Part shown: in pieces, positions 37,365 to 46,318 of the stretch
Numbering within the stretch: position 1 is the first letter of the stretch
Layout of the letters: each line of letters begins with the position of its first letter
Assembly (NCBI GenBank): GCA_963921355.3
Contig: OZ001190.1
Location: 1,178,001-1,242,000, forward strand
Source: CAWUEZ02 sp963921355
GTDB lineage: Bacteria > Pseudomonadota > Alphaproteobacteria > Thalassobaculales > Thalassobaculaceae
Reading direction: 5' to 3'
Length of the DNA: 64,000 bases
The notes under the pieces: generated by a model
The model's input: only the letters and a program-made list of their open reading frames with translations
What the model was told of the DNA's origin: nothing
The model's database searches: none
Program-made: the position numbers and the translations under genes

Positions 37365-38483
37365 TCAGCCCGTGACCAGCTTGTCGAGTTCCTTGATGAC
37401 GCTGTCGGTCATGGTCGCGGTCGAGACCTTCGCCTTGCCCGGCGCCATGATGTCGGCGGTGCGAATGCCGCCGGCCAGCACGTTGTCGATCGCCTTTTCG
37501 ATCATGTCGGCGTCCTCGCCCATGTCGAAGCTGTAGCGCAGCAGCATGGCAAACGAGAGCAGTTCGGCGATCGGGTTGGCCATGCTCTTGCCGGCGATGT
37601 CCGGGGCCGAACCGTGCACCGGCTCGTACAGCGCGTGGCGCCGGCCGGTGGTCGGATCCTCGGCACCCAGCGATGCCGACGGCAGCATCCCGAGCGAGCC
37701 GGTCAGCATGGCCGCACAGTCGGACAGCAGGTCGCCGAACAGGTTGTCGGTGACGATGACGTCGAACTGCTTGGGCTGGCGCACCAACTGCATCGCGCAA
37801 TTGTCGGCGAACATGTTCTCGTACTCGAGGCCCTGGCCTTCGGCCGCGTGCAGGGCGGTCATGACCTCGCGCCAGAGCACGCCCGACATCATCACGTTGG
37901 CCTTCTCGACCGAGGTCACCTTCTTCTGTCGTTTGCGGGCCAGGTCGAAGGCGACCCGCCCGATCCGGGTGATCTCAGGCGTCGTGTACGCCTGGGTGTC
38001 GAACCCGCGCCGGGTCCCGTCCTCCAGGGTCTCGATGCCGCGCGGTTCGCAGAAGTAAACGCCGCCCGTCAGCTCGCGCAGGATCATGATGTCGAGCCCG
38101 GCGACCAGCTCCGGCTTCAGCGACGAGTTCTCCGCCATCGACGGGAACACCATGGCGGGCCGCAGATTGGCGAACAGGTCCATTTCCTTGCGCAGGCGCA
38201 ACAGGCCCCGCTCCGGCTTGCTCTCGAACGGCAGGTCGTCATAGGCCGGGCCCCCGACGGCGCCGAACAGCACGGCGTCCGCATGGGCCGCATCGGCCAT
38301 GGTCTCGTCGGTCAACGGCGTGCCGTGGGCGTCGTAGGCGGCGCCCCCGACCAGACCTTCGTCGATGTCGAAAGAGACCGACCGCTTCTTAGCCATCCAG
38401 TCGACGACGCGCAGAGTCTCTCGGACCACTTCCGGTCCGATGCCGTCGCCCGGAAGCACCAGCAGTTTCTTGTTTGACGCCAT
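37365..38483 (-). CDS. leuB: 3-isopropylmalate dehydrogenase
   Basis: NAD-dependent oxidative decarboxylase of leucine synthesis, 372 residues. It shows KKLLVLPGDGIGPEVV, the arginine-rich substrate region RPERGLLRLRKEMDLFANLRPA-type (PERGLLRLRKEMDLFANLRP), VTDNLFGDLLSD (metal aspartates) and GSAPDIAGKSMANPIAELLS. It is 121 bp after leuD on the same strand. Downstream is asd. Confidence 0.96.
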   Translation of the reverse strand: MASNKKLLVLPGDGIGPEVVRETLRVVDWMAKKRSVSFDIDEGLVGGAAYDAHGTPLTDETMADAAHADAVLFGAVGGPAYDDLPFESKPERGLLRLRKEMDLFANLRPAMVFPSMAENSSLKPELVAGLDIMILRELTGGVYFCEPRGIETLEDGTRRGFDTQAYTTPEITRIGRVAFDLARKRQKKVTSVEKANVMMSGVLWREVMTALHAAEGQGLEYENMFADNCAMQLVRQPKQFDVIVTDNLFGDLLSDCAAMLTGSLGMLPSASLGAEDPTTGRRHALYEPVHGSAPDIAGKSMANPIAELLSFAMLLRYSFDMGEDADMIEKAIDNVLAGGIRTADIMAPGKAKVSTATMTDSVIKELDKLVTG

Positions 38484-38604
38484 GTCGTTCTGCCCTCCCG
38501 CAGATCGTACCGTTCCCGGACGCTTGCTTAGCGAAAGGGTCGGGGTGAAGCAAATGCGTTGTTCCTCCCGGCTTGCGGGCGTTCGAGAACGCCCGCCGAC
38601 GGTC

Positions 38605-39210
38605 CTAGGCCCAGGGATAGGACGCTTTGCGGGTCGCCTCGAAGCTGTCGATCTTGTCCGCTTTCTGCAGCGTCAGGCCGATATCGTCGAGCCCGTTCAG
38701 CAGGCAGTGCTTGCGGTGCGGGTCGATCTCGAAGGAGACGTTCTCACCGTTCGGCCGGCCGATGGTCTGGGCTTCCAGGTCGATCTCGAGCACGGCGTTC
38801 GAGCCCTTGGACGCGTCGTCCATCAGTTCGCGGAGCTGTTCGTGGGTCACCTTGATCGGCAGGATCCCGTTCTTGAAGCAGTTGTTATAGAAGATGTCCG
38901 CGAAACTGGTGCTGATCACGCACCGGATCCCGAAGTCCAGCAGCGCCCAGGGCGCGTGCTCGCGGCTGGAGCCGCAGCCGAAATTGTCCTCCGCGACCAG
39001 CACCTCGGCATTGCGGTACTGGCTCTTGTTGAGGACGAAGTCGGACTTCTCGCTGCCGTCATCGTTGAACCGCATCTCGGCGAACAGATGCTTGCCGAGT
39101 CCGGTGCGCTTGATGGTCTTCAGGTACTGCTTGGGAATGATCATGTCGGTATCGACGTTGATCATGTCGAGCGGGGCGGCGGTTCCCCGCAGCTGGTCGA
39201 ACTTCTGCAT
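38605..39210 (-). CDS. leuD: Isopropylmalate isomerase small subunit
   Basis: Small (swivelling) subunit, 201 residues. MQKFDQLRGTAAPLDMINVDTDMIIP at the start, and AEDNFGCGSSREHAPWALLDFG with the signature FGCGSSREHAPWAL. The ATG at 39210 is 23 bp after leuC. A longer frame to 39411 only reads through the leuC 3' end in another frame. Pairs with leuC. Confidence 0.96.
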   Translation of the reverse strand: MQKFDQLRGTAAPLDMINVDTDMIIPKQYLKTIKRTGLGKHLFAEMRFNDDGSEKSDFVLNKSQYRNAEVLVAEDNFGCGSSREHAPWALLDFGIRCVISTSFADIFYNNCFKNGILPIKVTHEQLRELMDDASKGSNAVLEIDLEAQTIGRPNGENVSFEIDPHRKHCLLNGLDDIGLTLQKADKIDSFEATRKASYPWA

Positions 39211-39233
39211 GGTCTGTTTCCTCCGCTTGCCCG

Positions 39234-40643
39234 TCAGGATGTCAGCGCGCGCACGTCGGCCAGGTGGCCGGAGACGGCGGCGGCGGCCGCCATCGCCGGG
39301 CTGACCAGGTGGGTCCGCCCACCCCGGCCCTGACGGCCCTCGAAGTTCCGGTTGGACGTCGACGCGCAGCGCTCGCCCGGCTCCAGCTTGTCGGCGTTCA
39401 TGGCCAGGCACATCGAGCAGCCCGGCTCACGCCAGTCGAACCCGGCTGCGCGCAGAATGTCGGCGAGGCCCTCCTGTTCCGCCTGCTCCTTGACCAGGCC
39501 AGAGCCGGGGACGACCAGCGCGTGCACGCTGTCGGCAACCTTGCGGCCCTTGGCGATCTCGGCGACCGCCCGGATGTCTTCGATCCGGCCGTTGGTGCAG
39601 GAACCGATGAACACCTTGTCGACCTTGACGTCGGTCATCGGCGTGTTGGCCTCGAGCCCCATGTAGCTCAGCGAGCGTTCGATCGCCGCCCGCTTGGCCG
39701 GATCGTTCTCGGCCTGGGGATCCGGGGTCTTGCCGGTCACCGGCACGACGTCCTGCGGGCTGGTGCCCCAGGTGACCTGCGGAATGATGTCCGCCGCCTT
39801 GAGGGTGACCTCCTTCTCGTAGCGGGCACCGGGGTCGGACGGCAGGGTCTTCCAGTACTCGACCGCCAGCTCCCACTCGCCGCCTTTCGGCGCCATCGGG
39901 CGACCCTTGAGGTACTCGAACGTGGTCTCGTCCGGGGCGATCATGCCAGCCCGCGCGCCCGCTTCGATGGTCATGTTGCAGACCGTCATGCGGGCTTCCA
40001 TCGACATATTGCGGATCGCTTCTCCGGCGTACTCGACGACGTGGCCGGTGCCACCGGCGGTGCCGATCGTGCCGATGATCGCCAGGATCACGTCCTTCGA
40101 GGTCACACCGGCCGGCAGGCTGCCGTCGACCGTGATCCGCATGTTCTTGGCCGGCGCCTGGACCAGGGTCTGGGTCGCCAGGACATGCTCGACTTCCGAC
40201 GTTCCGATACCGAAGGCGAGCGCCCCGAAGGCGCCATGGGTCGCCGTGTGGCTGTCGCCGCACACGATCGTCATGCCCGGCTGGGTGAAGCCCTGTTCCG
40301 GCCCGATGATGTGGACGATGCCCTGGCGCACATCCATGACCGGGAAGTAGGGAACGTCGAACTCCTTGACGTTGCGCTCCAGGGTTTCGACCTGGATGCG
40401 GCTCTCCTCGTCGTCGATGCCCTTGCTGCGGTCGGTCGTCGGCACGTTATGGTCGGCGACGGCCAGGGTGAGATCCGGGCGCCGGACCTTACGCCCGGTC
40501 TGCTTCAGTCCTTCGAAAGCCTGCGGACTGGTGACCTCGTGCACGAGATGCCGGTCGATGTAGATCAGACAGGTGCCGTCCTCCTGGACGTCGACCAGAT
40601 GGCTTTCCCAGATCTTGTCGAACAGAGTGCGCGGCTGCGCCAT
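39234..40643 (-). CDS. leuC: Isopropylmalate isomerase large subunit
   Basis: [4Fe-4S] aconitase-family large subunit, 469 residues. Cluster ligands are in FIGSCTNGRIEDIRA and the CSMCLAMN motif (GCSMCLAMN). Other blocks are YIDRHLVHEVTSPQAF and CGDSHTATHGAFGALAFGIGTSEVEHVLATQTL. It heads leuC-leuD-leuB. It lies 303 bp downstream of rplS, with a repeat and a terminator in the gap. Confidence 0.96.
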   Translation of the reverse strand: MAQPRTLFDKIWESHLVDVQEDGTCLIYIDRHLVHEVTSPQAFEGLKQTGRKVRRPDLTLAVADHNVPTTDRSKGIDDEESRIQVETLERNVKEFDVPYFPVMDVRQGIVHIIGPEQGFTQPGMTIVCGDSHTATHGAFGALAFGIGTSEVEHVLATQTLVQAPAKNMRITVDGSLPAGVTSKDVILAIIGTIGTAGGTGHVVEYAGEAIRNMSMEARMTVCNMTIEAGARAGMIAPDETTFEYLKGRPMAPKGGEWELAVEYWKTLPSDPGARYEKEVTLKAADIIPQVTWGTSPQDVVPVTGKTPDPQAENDPAKRAAIERSLSYMGLEANTPMTDVKVDKVFIGSCTNGRIEDIRAVAEIAKGRKVADSVHALVVPGSGLVKEQAEQEGLADILRAAGFDWREPGCSMCLAMNADKLEPGERCASTSNRNFEGRQGRGGRTHLVSPAMAAAAAVSGHLADVRALTS

Positions 40644-40695
40644 GGCGACGGTTTCCTCCTTCTGCGCGGCCTGAACAGCCGCTGTTCGTCTATGC

Positions 40696-40800
40696 TAGAG
40701 CAATTCCGTTCAGACTGAATCGGTCTGAACTGTGAGTTTGCTCTACCGAAATATCTTGGAGGCTGATTCACCGATCAGATCGCTGGGATCTGATCGGATC
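40696..40800. repeat. Palindromic intergenic repeat related to the 33-kb tandem units
   Basis: Two adjacent palindromes. The first runs TAGAGCA (40696) to TGCTCTA (40745), with inner stem GTTCAGAC (40708-40715) / GTCTGAAC (40723-40730). The second is CCGATCAGATC (40771-40781) / GATCTGATCGG (40787-40797), preceded by GATTCA. The motifs AGAGCA and GATTCACCG-TCAGAT are shared with the units at 33184-33470. Confidence 0.7.
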
Positions 40801-40891
40801 AGGCTCCAGCGGCCGGGACTGTACCCAGCCGGGCGTTCCAGTCAAACCGGCAAACGCGCAAGAAGGCTTTGCGCATGCGCACCAAAGGAAA

Positions 40892-40921
40892 ACGCCGCGC
40901 CCCGGGATGGGAGCGCGGCGT
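40892..40921 (-). terminator. Rho-independent terminator of rplS
   Basis: Strong stem ACGCCGCGC / GCGCGGCGT with a 12-base loop. In the direction of rplS transcription it is followed by TTTTCCTTT. It lies 26 bp after the rplS stop and closes the ffh-rplS operon. Confidence 0.75.
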
Positions 40922-40946
40922 CGATCCGTCGACGATGGATTTCGGC

Positions 40947-41399
40947 TTACGCCTCGGCCTCGGCCTCGGCAGCCTTGGCCTCGGCGGCCTTGGCTTCCGC
41001 CGCCTGGGCGCGCTCGGCAGCCGCCGCCTTGCCGGCCACACCGGTGGTCTTCTCGGAAATCCGCGCCGCCTTACCCGTGCGGCCGCGCAGGTAGTAGAGC
41101 TTGGCGCGCCGGACCTTGCCGCGCCGCATGATGTTGATGGCGGCGATCCGCGGCGAGTACAGCGGGAATACGCGCTCGACGCCTTCGCCGTAGGAGATTT
41201 TCCGCACCGTGAACGACGAATTCAGCCCGTCGTTGTTCCGGGCGATGCACACGCCCTCGAACGCCTGGATGCGCTCGCGCGTGCCTTCGACGACCTTCAC
41301 GTCGACCCGAACCGTGTCGCCCGGCGCAAACTCGGGAATGTCGCGGTCGGCGCTCAGCTTCTCGACCTGCTCCTGGTTGAGCTGTTCGATGATGTTCAT
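40947..41399 (-). CDS. rplS: 50S ribosomal protein L19
   Basis: Ribosomal protein L19, 150 residues. The core MNIIEQLNQEQVEKLSADRDIPEF, GDTVRVDVKVVEGTRERIQAFEG and FPLYSPRIAAINIMRRGKVRRAKLYYLRGRTGKAARI is standard. After about residue 118 it carries a low-complexity tail of Ala/Glu/Lys repeats (AEAKAAEAKAAEAEAEA), about 30 residues beyond the usual end. Downstream of trmD in the classic order. Confidence 0.96.
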   Translation of the reverse strand: MNIIEQLNQEQVEKLSADRDIPEFAPGDTVRVDVKVVEGTRERIQAFEGVCIARNNDGLNSSFTVRKISYGEGVERVFPLYSPRIAAINIMRRGKVRRAKLYYLRGRTGKAARISEKTTGVAGKAAAAERAQAAEAKAAEAKAAEAEAEA

Positions 41400-41483
41400 G
41401 GCCTCGTCTCCGTATCCGCCCCGGCGGGATCATCCCCGCCGTTGCTTTCGTTTCGTCCGGTCGGAGCGTGCTCCGCCCCGTCA

Positions 41484-42179
41484 CTACTTCCCGCGATAGC
41501 GTTCCCAGAGATCCGGGCGCCGCTCCCGCGTAATGCGTTCCGCCTCCTGGCGGCGCCATGCCCGGATCCGGGCGTGATGGCCACTCACCAGAACCTCGGG
41601 GACGGCGATGCCGTTCCACTCCCGAGGCTGCGTGTAGAGGGGATACTCAAGCAGCCCCTCTTCGAAACTCTCTTCCGCCAGCCCGTCTGCCGCGCCCATC
41701 ACCCCGGGCAGCAACCGGACCACCGCGTCGATCATCGCCAGCGCCGCCGGCTCGCCGCCGGACAGCACGAAATCGCCCAGGCTGATCTCTTCCAGCTCCC
41801 GGGCAGCGATGACCCGTTCGTCCAACCCTTCGTAGCGTCCGCACAGAAACACCGCCCCTGGGTCCTGCGCCAACGCCTTGGCCCGCACCTGGTCGAAACG
41901 CCGGCCGCGCGGGCTGAGATAGATCCGCGGCCCCGGCTGATCCTCGACGGCCGCCAGTGCCGCATCGACGACATCGGGCCGCATGACCATACCGGCACCG
42001 CCGCCGAACGGGGTGTCGTCCACGGAGCGGTGCTTATTACGCGCGAACTCCCGAATGTCCAGCGTTTTCAGCGACCAGATACCGCCCGACAGGGCCTTTC
42101 CGGCAAGCGACAGGCCGAGCGGTCCCGGGAACATCTCCGGGAACAGCGTCAGCACCGTGGCTTGCCAGCCAGTCGTCAT
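41484..42179 (-). CDS. trmD: tRNA (guanine-N1)-methyltransferase
   Basis: Makes m1G37 in tRNAs, 231 residues. SPOUT-fold signatures: TVLTLFPEMFPGPLGLSLAGKA, DDTPFGGGAGMVMRPDVV, LCGRYEGLDERVI and the trefoil-knot ISLGDFVLSGGEPAAL. The C-terminal domain ends near DLWERYRGK. It lies between rimM and rplS. Confidence 0.96.
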   Translation of the reverse strand: MTTGWQATVLTLFPEMFPGPLGLSLAGKALSGGIWSLKTLDIREFARNKHRSVDDTPFGGGAGMVMRPDVVDAALAAVEDQPGPRIYLSPRGRRFDQVRAKALAQDPGAVFLCGRYEGLDERVIAARELEEISLGDFVLSGGEPAALAMIDAVVRLLPGVMGAADGLAEESFEEGLLEYPLYTQPREWNGIAVPEVLVSGHHARIRAWRRQEAERITRERRPDLWERYRGK

Positions 42180-42200
42180 CGCGTCCTCTCATTGCGACCC

Positions 42201-42704
42201 TTATTCCAGGGTGCCTTCGGGCGGGTCGACCACCAGGCGTCGGGCCGCCAGATCAACCACCGGAACCGTGGCCTCGGTGAACGGAAGCAACAGGCTCTTG
42301 CCGTCCTCCGCGGTCACTTCGACCAGGTCGCCGGCGCCGAAATCGTGCAGGGCGGTGACCCGTCCGAGATCGCGGCCATCCGTGTCCACCGCCGTCATTC
42401 CGATCAGATCGGCGTGGTAGAAGGTGCCGTCGTCGGGGTCCGGCAGCGCGCTGCGGTCGACGTATAGCCGCTGGCCCTTCAAGGCGATGGCTGCGTCGCG
42501 GTCGCGGACCCCGTCAATGGCGACGATCAACTGCCCCTTGGCCGATCCGGTCACCCGCAGGGTGAAGCGCCGGTCGGCCGCCTCGGTCTCGACCGGCCCG
42601 TAGGCCGCGACGTCCTCGGGCACTTCCGTGAACGCCTTGACCTTGACCAGGCCTCGAACCCCATGGGGGCCGGTAATCGCTCCAAGGCAGACGCGGTCCG
42701 TCAT
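42201..42704 (-). CDS. rimM: 16S rRNA processing protein RimM
   Basis: 30S maturation factor, 167 residues. N-terminal domain CLGAITGPHGVRGLVKVKAFTE and the PRC-barrel C-terminal domain (LIGMTAVDTDGRDLGRVTAL, GAGDLVEV, LLPFTEATVPVVDLAARRLVVDPPEGTLE-type, ending PPEGTLE). The ATG at 42704 is taken; an in-frame start at 42728 would add an eight-residue leader. Between rpsP and trmD. Confidence 0.94.
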   Translation of the reverse strand: MTDRVCLGAITGPHGVRGLVKVKAFTEVPEDVAAYGPVETEAADRRFTLRVTGSAKGQLIVAIDGVRDRDAAIALKGQRLYVDRSALPDPDDGTFYHADLIGMTAVDTDGRDLGRVTALHDFGAGDLVEVTAEDGKSLLLPFTEATVPVVDLAARRLVVDPPEGTLE

Positions 42705-42746
42705 GATCCGCTCAACCCCGCCATTCAACCTTGCCGTCGGCGTGCG

Positions 42747-43223
42747 TCAGCCTTCGGCTTTGGCTTCCTCGGCCGCAGCTTCCTCGGCCGGAGCCTCTTC
42801 GGCGGGTGCCTCCTCAGCCGGGGCCTCTTCGGCCGGGGCTTCCTCAGCCGGCGCGGCTTCAGCGGCGGCAGCCTCAGCGGCTTCCTTCGCCTTCTCGGCC
42901 TCTTCGGCCTCGCGCTCGGCGCGCTTCTTGCCCGGCGCCGACTTCTTCGGCTGTTCCTTCCAGGTGAACGGATCCATCACGCCGATCTGGCCGAGCATCT
43001 TGTGAACGCGGTCGGTCGGCAGCGCGCCAACCGACAGCCAATGCTTGATCCGCTCTTCCTTAACGATGATGCGATGCTCGTGGTCCTTCGGGAGCATCGG
43101 GTTGTAGGTACCCAGCTTCTCGACGAAGCGGCCGTCGCGGGGTGACGTCGCCTCGGCAACGACGATCCGGTAGAACGGCCGCTTTTTGGCCCCGCCGCGG
43201 GCGAGGCGAATACGAAGTGACAT
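42747..43223 (-). CDS. rpsP: 30S ribosomal protein S16 with repetitive acidic tail
   Basis: Ribosomal protein S16, 158 residues. The conserved core is MSLRIRLARGGAKKRPFYRIVVAEATSPRDGRF through WLSVGALPTDRVHKMLGQIGV, about 80 residues. After it come about 30 linker residues and a repetitive APAEE tail (about 118-155, five near-perfect units). Many alphaproteobacterial S16 proteins have extended acidic tails; this one is strikingly regular. It lies 73 bp after ffh. Confidence 0.95.
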   Translation of the reverse strand: MSLRIRLARGGAKKRPFYRIVVAEATSPRDGRFVEKLGTYNPMLPKDHEHRIIVKEERIKHWLSVGALPTDRVHKMLGQIGVMDPFTWKEQPKKSAPGKKRAEREAEEAEKAKEAAEAAAAEAAPAEEAPAEEAPAEEAPAEEAPAEEAAAEEAKAEG

Positions 43224-43295
43224 GGTGGTTCCTTTCTTCAGATATGCGGTTGTGTCGGTTGTTCTCTGGTCAATTCTGTCGGTGCGCGGCCCCGG

Positions 43296-44801
43296 CTACT
43301 TGCGCTTGCCGGGGAATCCGGGCGGCAGTCCGGGGGCGCCGAGGCCGGGCAGACGCGGACCGCCGATCCCGGGCAGACCGCCGGGGGGCAATGCCGGGCC
43401 GCCGGTTCCTGGGGCGCCGGCCCCCGGTGGCATCGTTCCGGGTGGCATGGCTCCGGGCGGCATCCCGCCGCCCATCAGGCCCTGCATCATTCCCTTGCCG
43501 CCCATCTTGCCGACCTTCTTCATTATCCTCGCCATTTCCATGTGCGACTTCAGAAGGCGGTTGATGTCCTGGACCTGGGTCCCGGATCCGGCGGCGACAC
43601 GGCGCTTGCGCGATGCGTTCATCAGCTTGGGGTTGGTCCGCTCGGCCTTGGTCATCGACGAGATGATGGCTTCCTGGCGCTTGAGCTGGCCGTCGTCGAC
43701 ATTGGCCCCGGCCAGCTGTTTCTGCAGCTTGCCGATGCCGGGCAGCATGCCGAGGATGCCGCCCATACCGCCGAGGTTGCGGACCTGCTTGAGCTGGGTG
43801 GCCATGTCGTCGAGCGTGAAGGTCCCCTTCATCATCCGCTCGGCCATCTTCTCGGCCTCTTCGACCTCGATGGTTTCGGCGGCCTTTTCGACCAGGCTGA
43901 CGACGTCGCCCATGCCGAGGATCCGCCCGGCGATCCGCTCGGGGTGGAAGTCCTCGAGGTCGCTGACCTTCTCGCCGACGCCCAGCGCCTTGATCGGCTT
44001 GCCGGTAACGCCGCGCATGGACAGCGCCGCACCGCCCCGGCTGTCGCCGTCGACCCGGGTCAGCACGATGCCGGTGATCCCCACCCGCTCGTCGAAATTG
44101 GTCGCCGTCGTCACCGCGTCCTGACCGGTCAGTGCGTCGGCGACCAGCAGCACTTCGTGCGGGTTGACCGCGTCCCGGACCGCCCGGGCCTCGGCCATCA
44201 GGCCTTCGTCGATCGAGGTTCGCCCCGCGGTGTCGAGCATCACCACGTCGTAGCCCTGGAGCCGGGCGGCGGTCATCGCCCGCCTGGCGATGGTGAGCGC
44301 GCTTTCGCCTTCGACAATCGGCAGGGTGTCGACGCCAACCTGTTCGCCGAGGGTGCGCAGCTGCTCGCGCGCCGCCGGCCGCGTGACGTCGAGTGACGCC
44401 ATCAGCACCTTCTTGCGGTCGCGGTCACTCAGCCGTTTCGCCAGTTTCGCTGTGGTGGTGGTCTTACCGCCACCCTGCAGGCCGACCATCAGGATCGGAA
44501 CCGGTGCCGCGGCTGCCAGGCTGACCGCCTGGCTGTCCGAGCCGAGCATCTCGACCAGCTCGTCATTGACGATCTTGACGACCATCTGACCGGGCGTGAC
44601 CGAGCGGATCACTTCCCGCCCGACGGCGCGCTCGCGAACCTTGTCGATGAAGGACTTGACCACGGGCAGCGCAACGTCGGCTTCTAGGAGTGCCACACGC
44701 ACTTCCCGCATCGCGGCCGACACGTCGCTCTCGCTCAGTGCGCCCCGTTTCTTCAGCCGGTCGAATACCGACCCCAGACGTTCGCTCAGTCCCTCGAACA
44801 C
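43296..44801 (-). CDS. ffh: Signal recognition particle protein Ffh
   Basis: SRP54 GTPase that targets nascent membrane proteins to FtsY, 501 residues. The N domain begins VFEGLSERLGSVFDRLKKRG at a GTG (44801). The G domain has GLQGGGKTTTTAKLAKRL, DTAGRTSIDEGLMAE and TRVDGDSRGGAALS. The M domain contains the methionine-rich RNA-binding part. It ends in a Pro/Gly/Met tail (about 455-501). The longer frame to 44990 adds Arg-rich non-family sequence and is rejected. First gene of ffh-rpsP-rimM-trmD-rplS. Confidence 0.96.
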   Translation of the reverse strand: MFEGLSERLGSVFDRLKKRGALSESDVSAAMREVRVALLEADVALPVVKSFIDKVRERAVGREVIRSVTPGQMVVKIVNDELVEMLGSDSQAVSLAAAAPVPILMVGLQGGGKTTTTAKLAKRLSDRDRKKVLMASLDVTRPAAREQLRTLGEQVGVDTLPIVEGESALTIARRAMTAARLQGYDVVMLDTAGRTSIDEGLMAEARAVRDAVNPHEVLLVADALTGQDAVTTATNFDERVGITGIVLTRVDGDSRGGAALSMRGVTGKPIKALGVGEKVSDLEDFHPERIAGRILGMGDVVSLVEKAAETIEVEEAEKMAERMMKGTFTLDDMATQLKQVRNLGGMGGILGMLPGIGKLQKQLAGANVDDGQLKRQEAIISSMTKAERTNPKLMNASRKRRVAAGSGTQVQDINRLLKSHMEMARIMKKVGKMGGKGMMQGLMGGGMPPGAMPPGTMPPGAGAPGTGGPALPPGGLPGIGGPRLPGLGAPGLPPGFPGKRK

Positions 44802-44949
44802 GCCATCACCCGTGCTGCCGCGCCCAGGCCGACGGACCAAACGGAAACGCGCCCGTGCTCGAACCCTCGAGGACGGACGGAACCCGTTAAGGTCTCGGCG
44901 GCCGAAGCTGTGCCAAGAGCGCGCGATATACGCGCCGGCCGGCGTCAGG

Positions 44950-46230
44950 TCAAGGTTCGCGGCTCGGCGCGAGGCCTGCCGGCGCAACAATGGGCGGACG
45001 CGCGTTCAGGGCCTCCATGTCGAACCCGGCCAATTGTTTGTACGCGGCGGCAGTGCCTTCGCGCTCCCGGTCGCTCAGCACATCGTCTATCTGCTCAAAG
45101 CCGTCTGGCGCGCGCTCCTGAACCAGTTGCATGACCTGTTCGGGCCCGTTCGCCCGGTTGGCCTCGACGACCCGGGCGGTCGCCGGCCGGCGTTCGGCCT
45201 CGTAGGCGGACAGAGCGGTCGGTGTCGGGCCGTGGACCAGGATCTCGCGGGTCAGCACCCGGGCATCGAGGATGGCCTGCGACGCCCCGTTCGAGCCGAT
45301 GGGATACATCGGGTGGGCCGCGTCCCCGAGCAGGGTCAGTCGGCCCGTGCTCCACCGTTCCAGCGGATCCCGGTCGACCATCGGATACTCGAAGACCTTC
45401 TCGGCGCCGCGGATCAGCGCCGGGATGTCGAGCCAGTCGAAACGCCAATCCTCGAACGCCGGCAGATAGTCGGCCCGTCGACCCGGCCGGTTCCAGTCCT
45501 CCCGGCGCCAGGCGGTGTCAGGGCTGAACTTGCGTTCGGCTATCCAATTGATGAGTAGGCGGCCATCGCCGAGATCGGCGATCGGGTAGCAGACGAATTT
45601 CTGCTGCTCGTGACCCGCCATGATCATCGTGCGGCCGCCGAGAAACGGCGCGGCTTCGGTGGTGCCCCGCCACAGGATGGCGCCGTTCCAGATCGGTGGG
45701 CCTTCCTCGGGGGCGACCGACCGGCGGCCGGCCGAATGGATGCCGTCGGCCGCGATCAGAAGATCCCCGGTCACAACGGCCCTGTCGGCGCCGGTCTGCC
45801 GGTCGACGAAACGGGCCTCGATGGTGCCGCCATTGTCTTGCCACGCCGCCAGATGGTGGCCGCTGTGGATCGCCGCCGCACCCAGCCGCTCGACCACGGC
45901 GTCGTAGAGCAGCATCTGCAATTCACCGCGATGGATCGAGACCTGGGGCCAGTGATAGCCGGCGGCCCGGCCACGCGGCTCCGACCAGATCTCCTGGCCG
46001 TGACGGGAGAAATAGGCCAGCCGTTCGGTCGCGATGCCGGCTGCCGCGACCCGGTCGGCGAGCCCGAGCTCGGTCAACTCGCGCACCGCGTGGGGCAGCA
46101 GGTTGATGCCGACGCCCAGCGGGGCGATCCGCGCGACGGACTCGTAGATCCGGCATGGAATGTCGGCCTGATGCAGGCTGAGCGCGGTCACGAGGCCGCC
46201 GATGCCGCCGCCCGCAATGATCACCGTCAT
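44950..46230 (-). CDS. FAD-dependent aromatic-type monooxygenase
   Basis: Class A flavoprotein monooxygenase, 426 residues. It shows the FAD GxGxxG motif (TVIIAGGGIGGLVTALSLHQ), the DG motif (DLLIAADGIHSAGRR) and the GD motif (LTLLGDAAHPMYPIGSNGASQAI). It may hydroxylate an aromatic ring or phenazine-type substrate; the true substrate is unknown. The ATG at 46230 follows GGAGG by five bases. It diverges from the alpha/beta hydrolase gene. Confidence 0.85.
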   Translation of the reverse strand: MTVIIAGGGIGGLVTALSLHQADIPCRIYESVARIAPLGVGINLLPHAVRELTELGLADRVAAAGIATERLAYFSRHGQEIWSEPRGRAAGYHWPQVSIHRGELQMLLYDAVVERLGAAAIHSGHHLAAWQDNGGTIEARFVDRQTGADRAVVTGDLLIAADGIHSAGRRSVAPEEGPPIWNGAILWRGTTEAAPFLGGRTMIMAGHEQQKFVCYPIADLGDGRLLINWIAERKFSPDTAWRREDWNRPGRRADYLPAFEDWRFDWLDIPALIRGAEKVFEYPMVDRDPLERWSTGRLTLLGDAAHPMYPIGSNGASQAILDARVLTREILVHGPTPTALSAYEAERRPATARVVEANRANGPEQVMQLVQERAPDGFEQIDDVLSDREREGTAAAYKQLAGFDMEALNARPPIVAPAGLAPSREP

Positions 46231-46318
46231 CTTCGCCTCCCGCACGATTGCGATCCCCCGCCGCGGAGGAAGTCATGATAGGAACGCGCGATTTGTGCGG
46301 CCAGATGCGACATGACCC

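Larger units (their letters stand above)
40644..40946. other. Intergenic gap, leuC to rplS
   Basis: 303 bp holding a palindromic repeat pair (40696-40800) and the rplS terminator (40892-40921). The leuC promoter is presumably in the remaining 50-100 bp near 40644. No ORF is credible. Confidence 0.6.
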
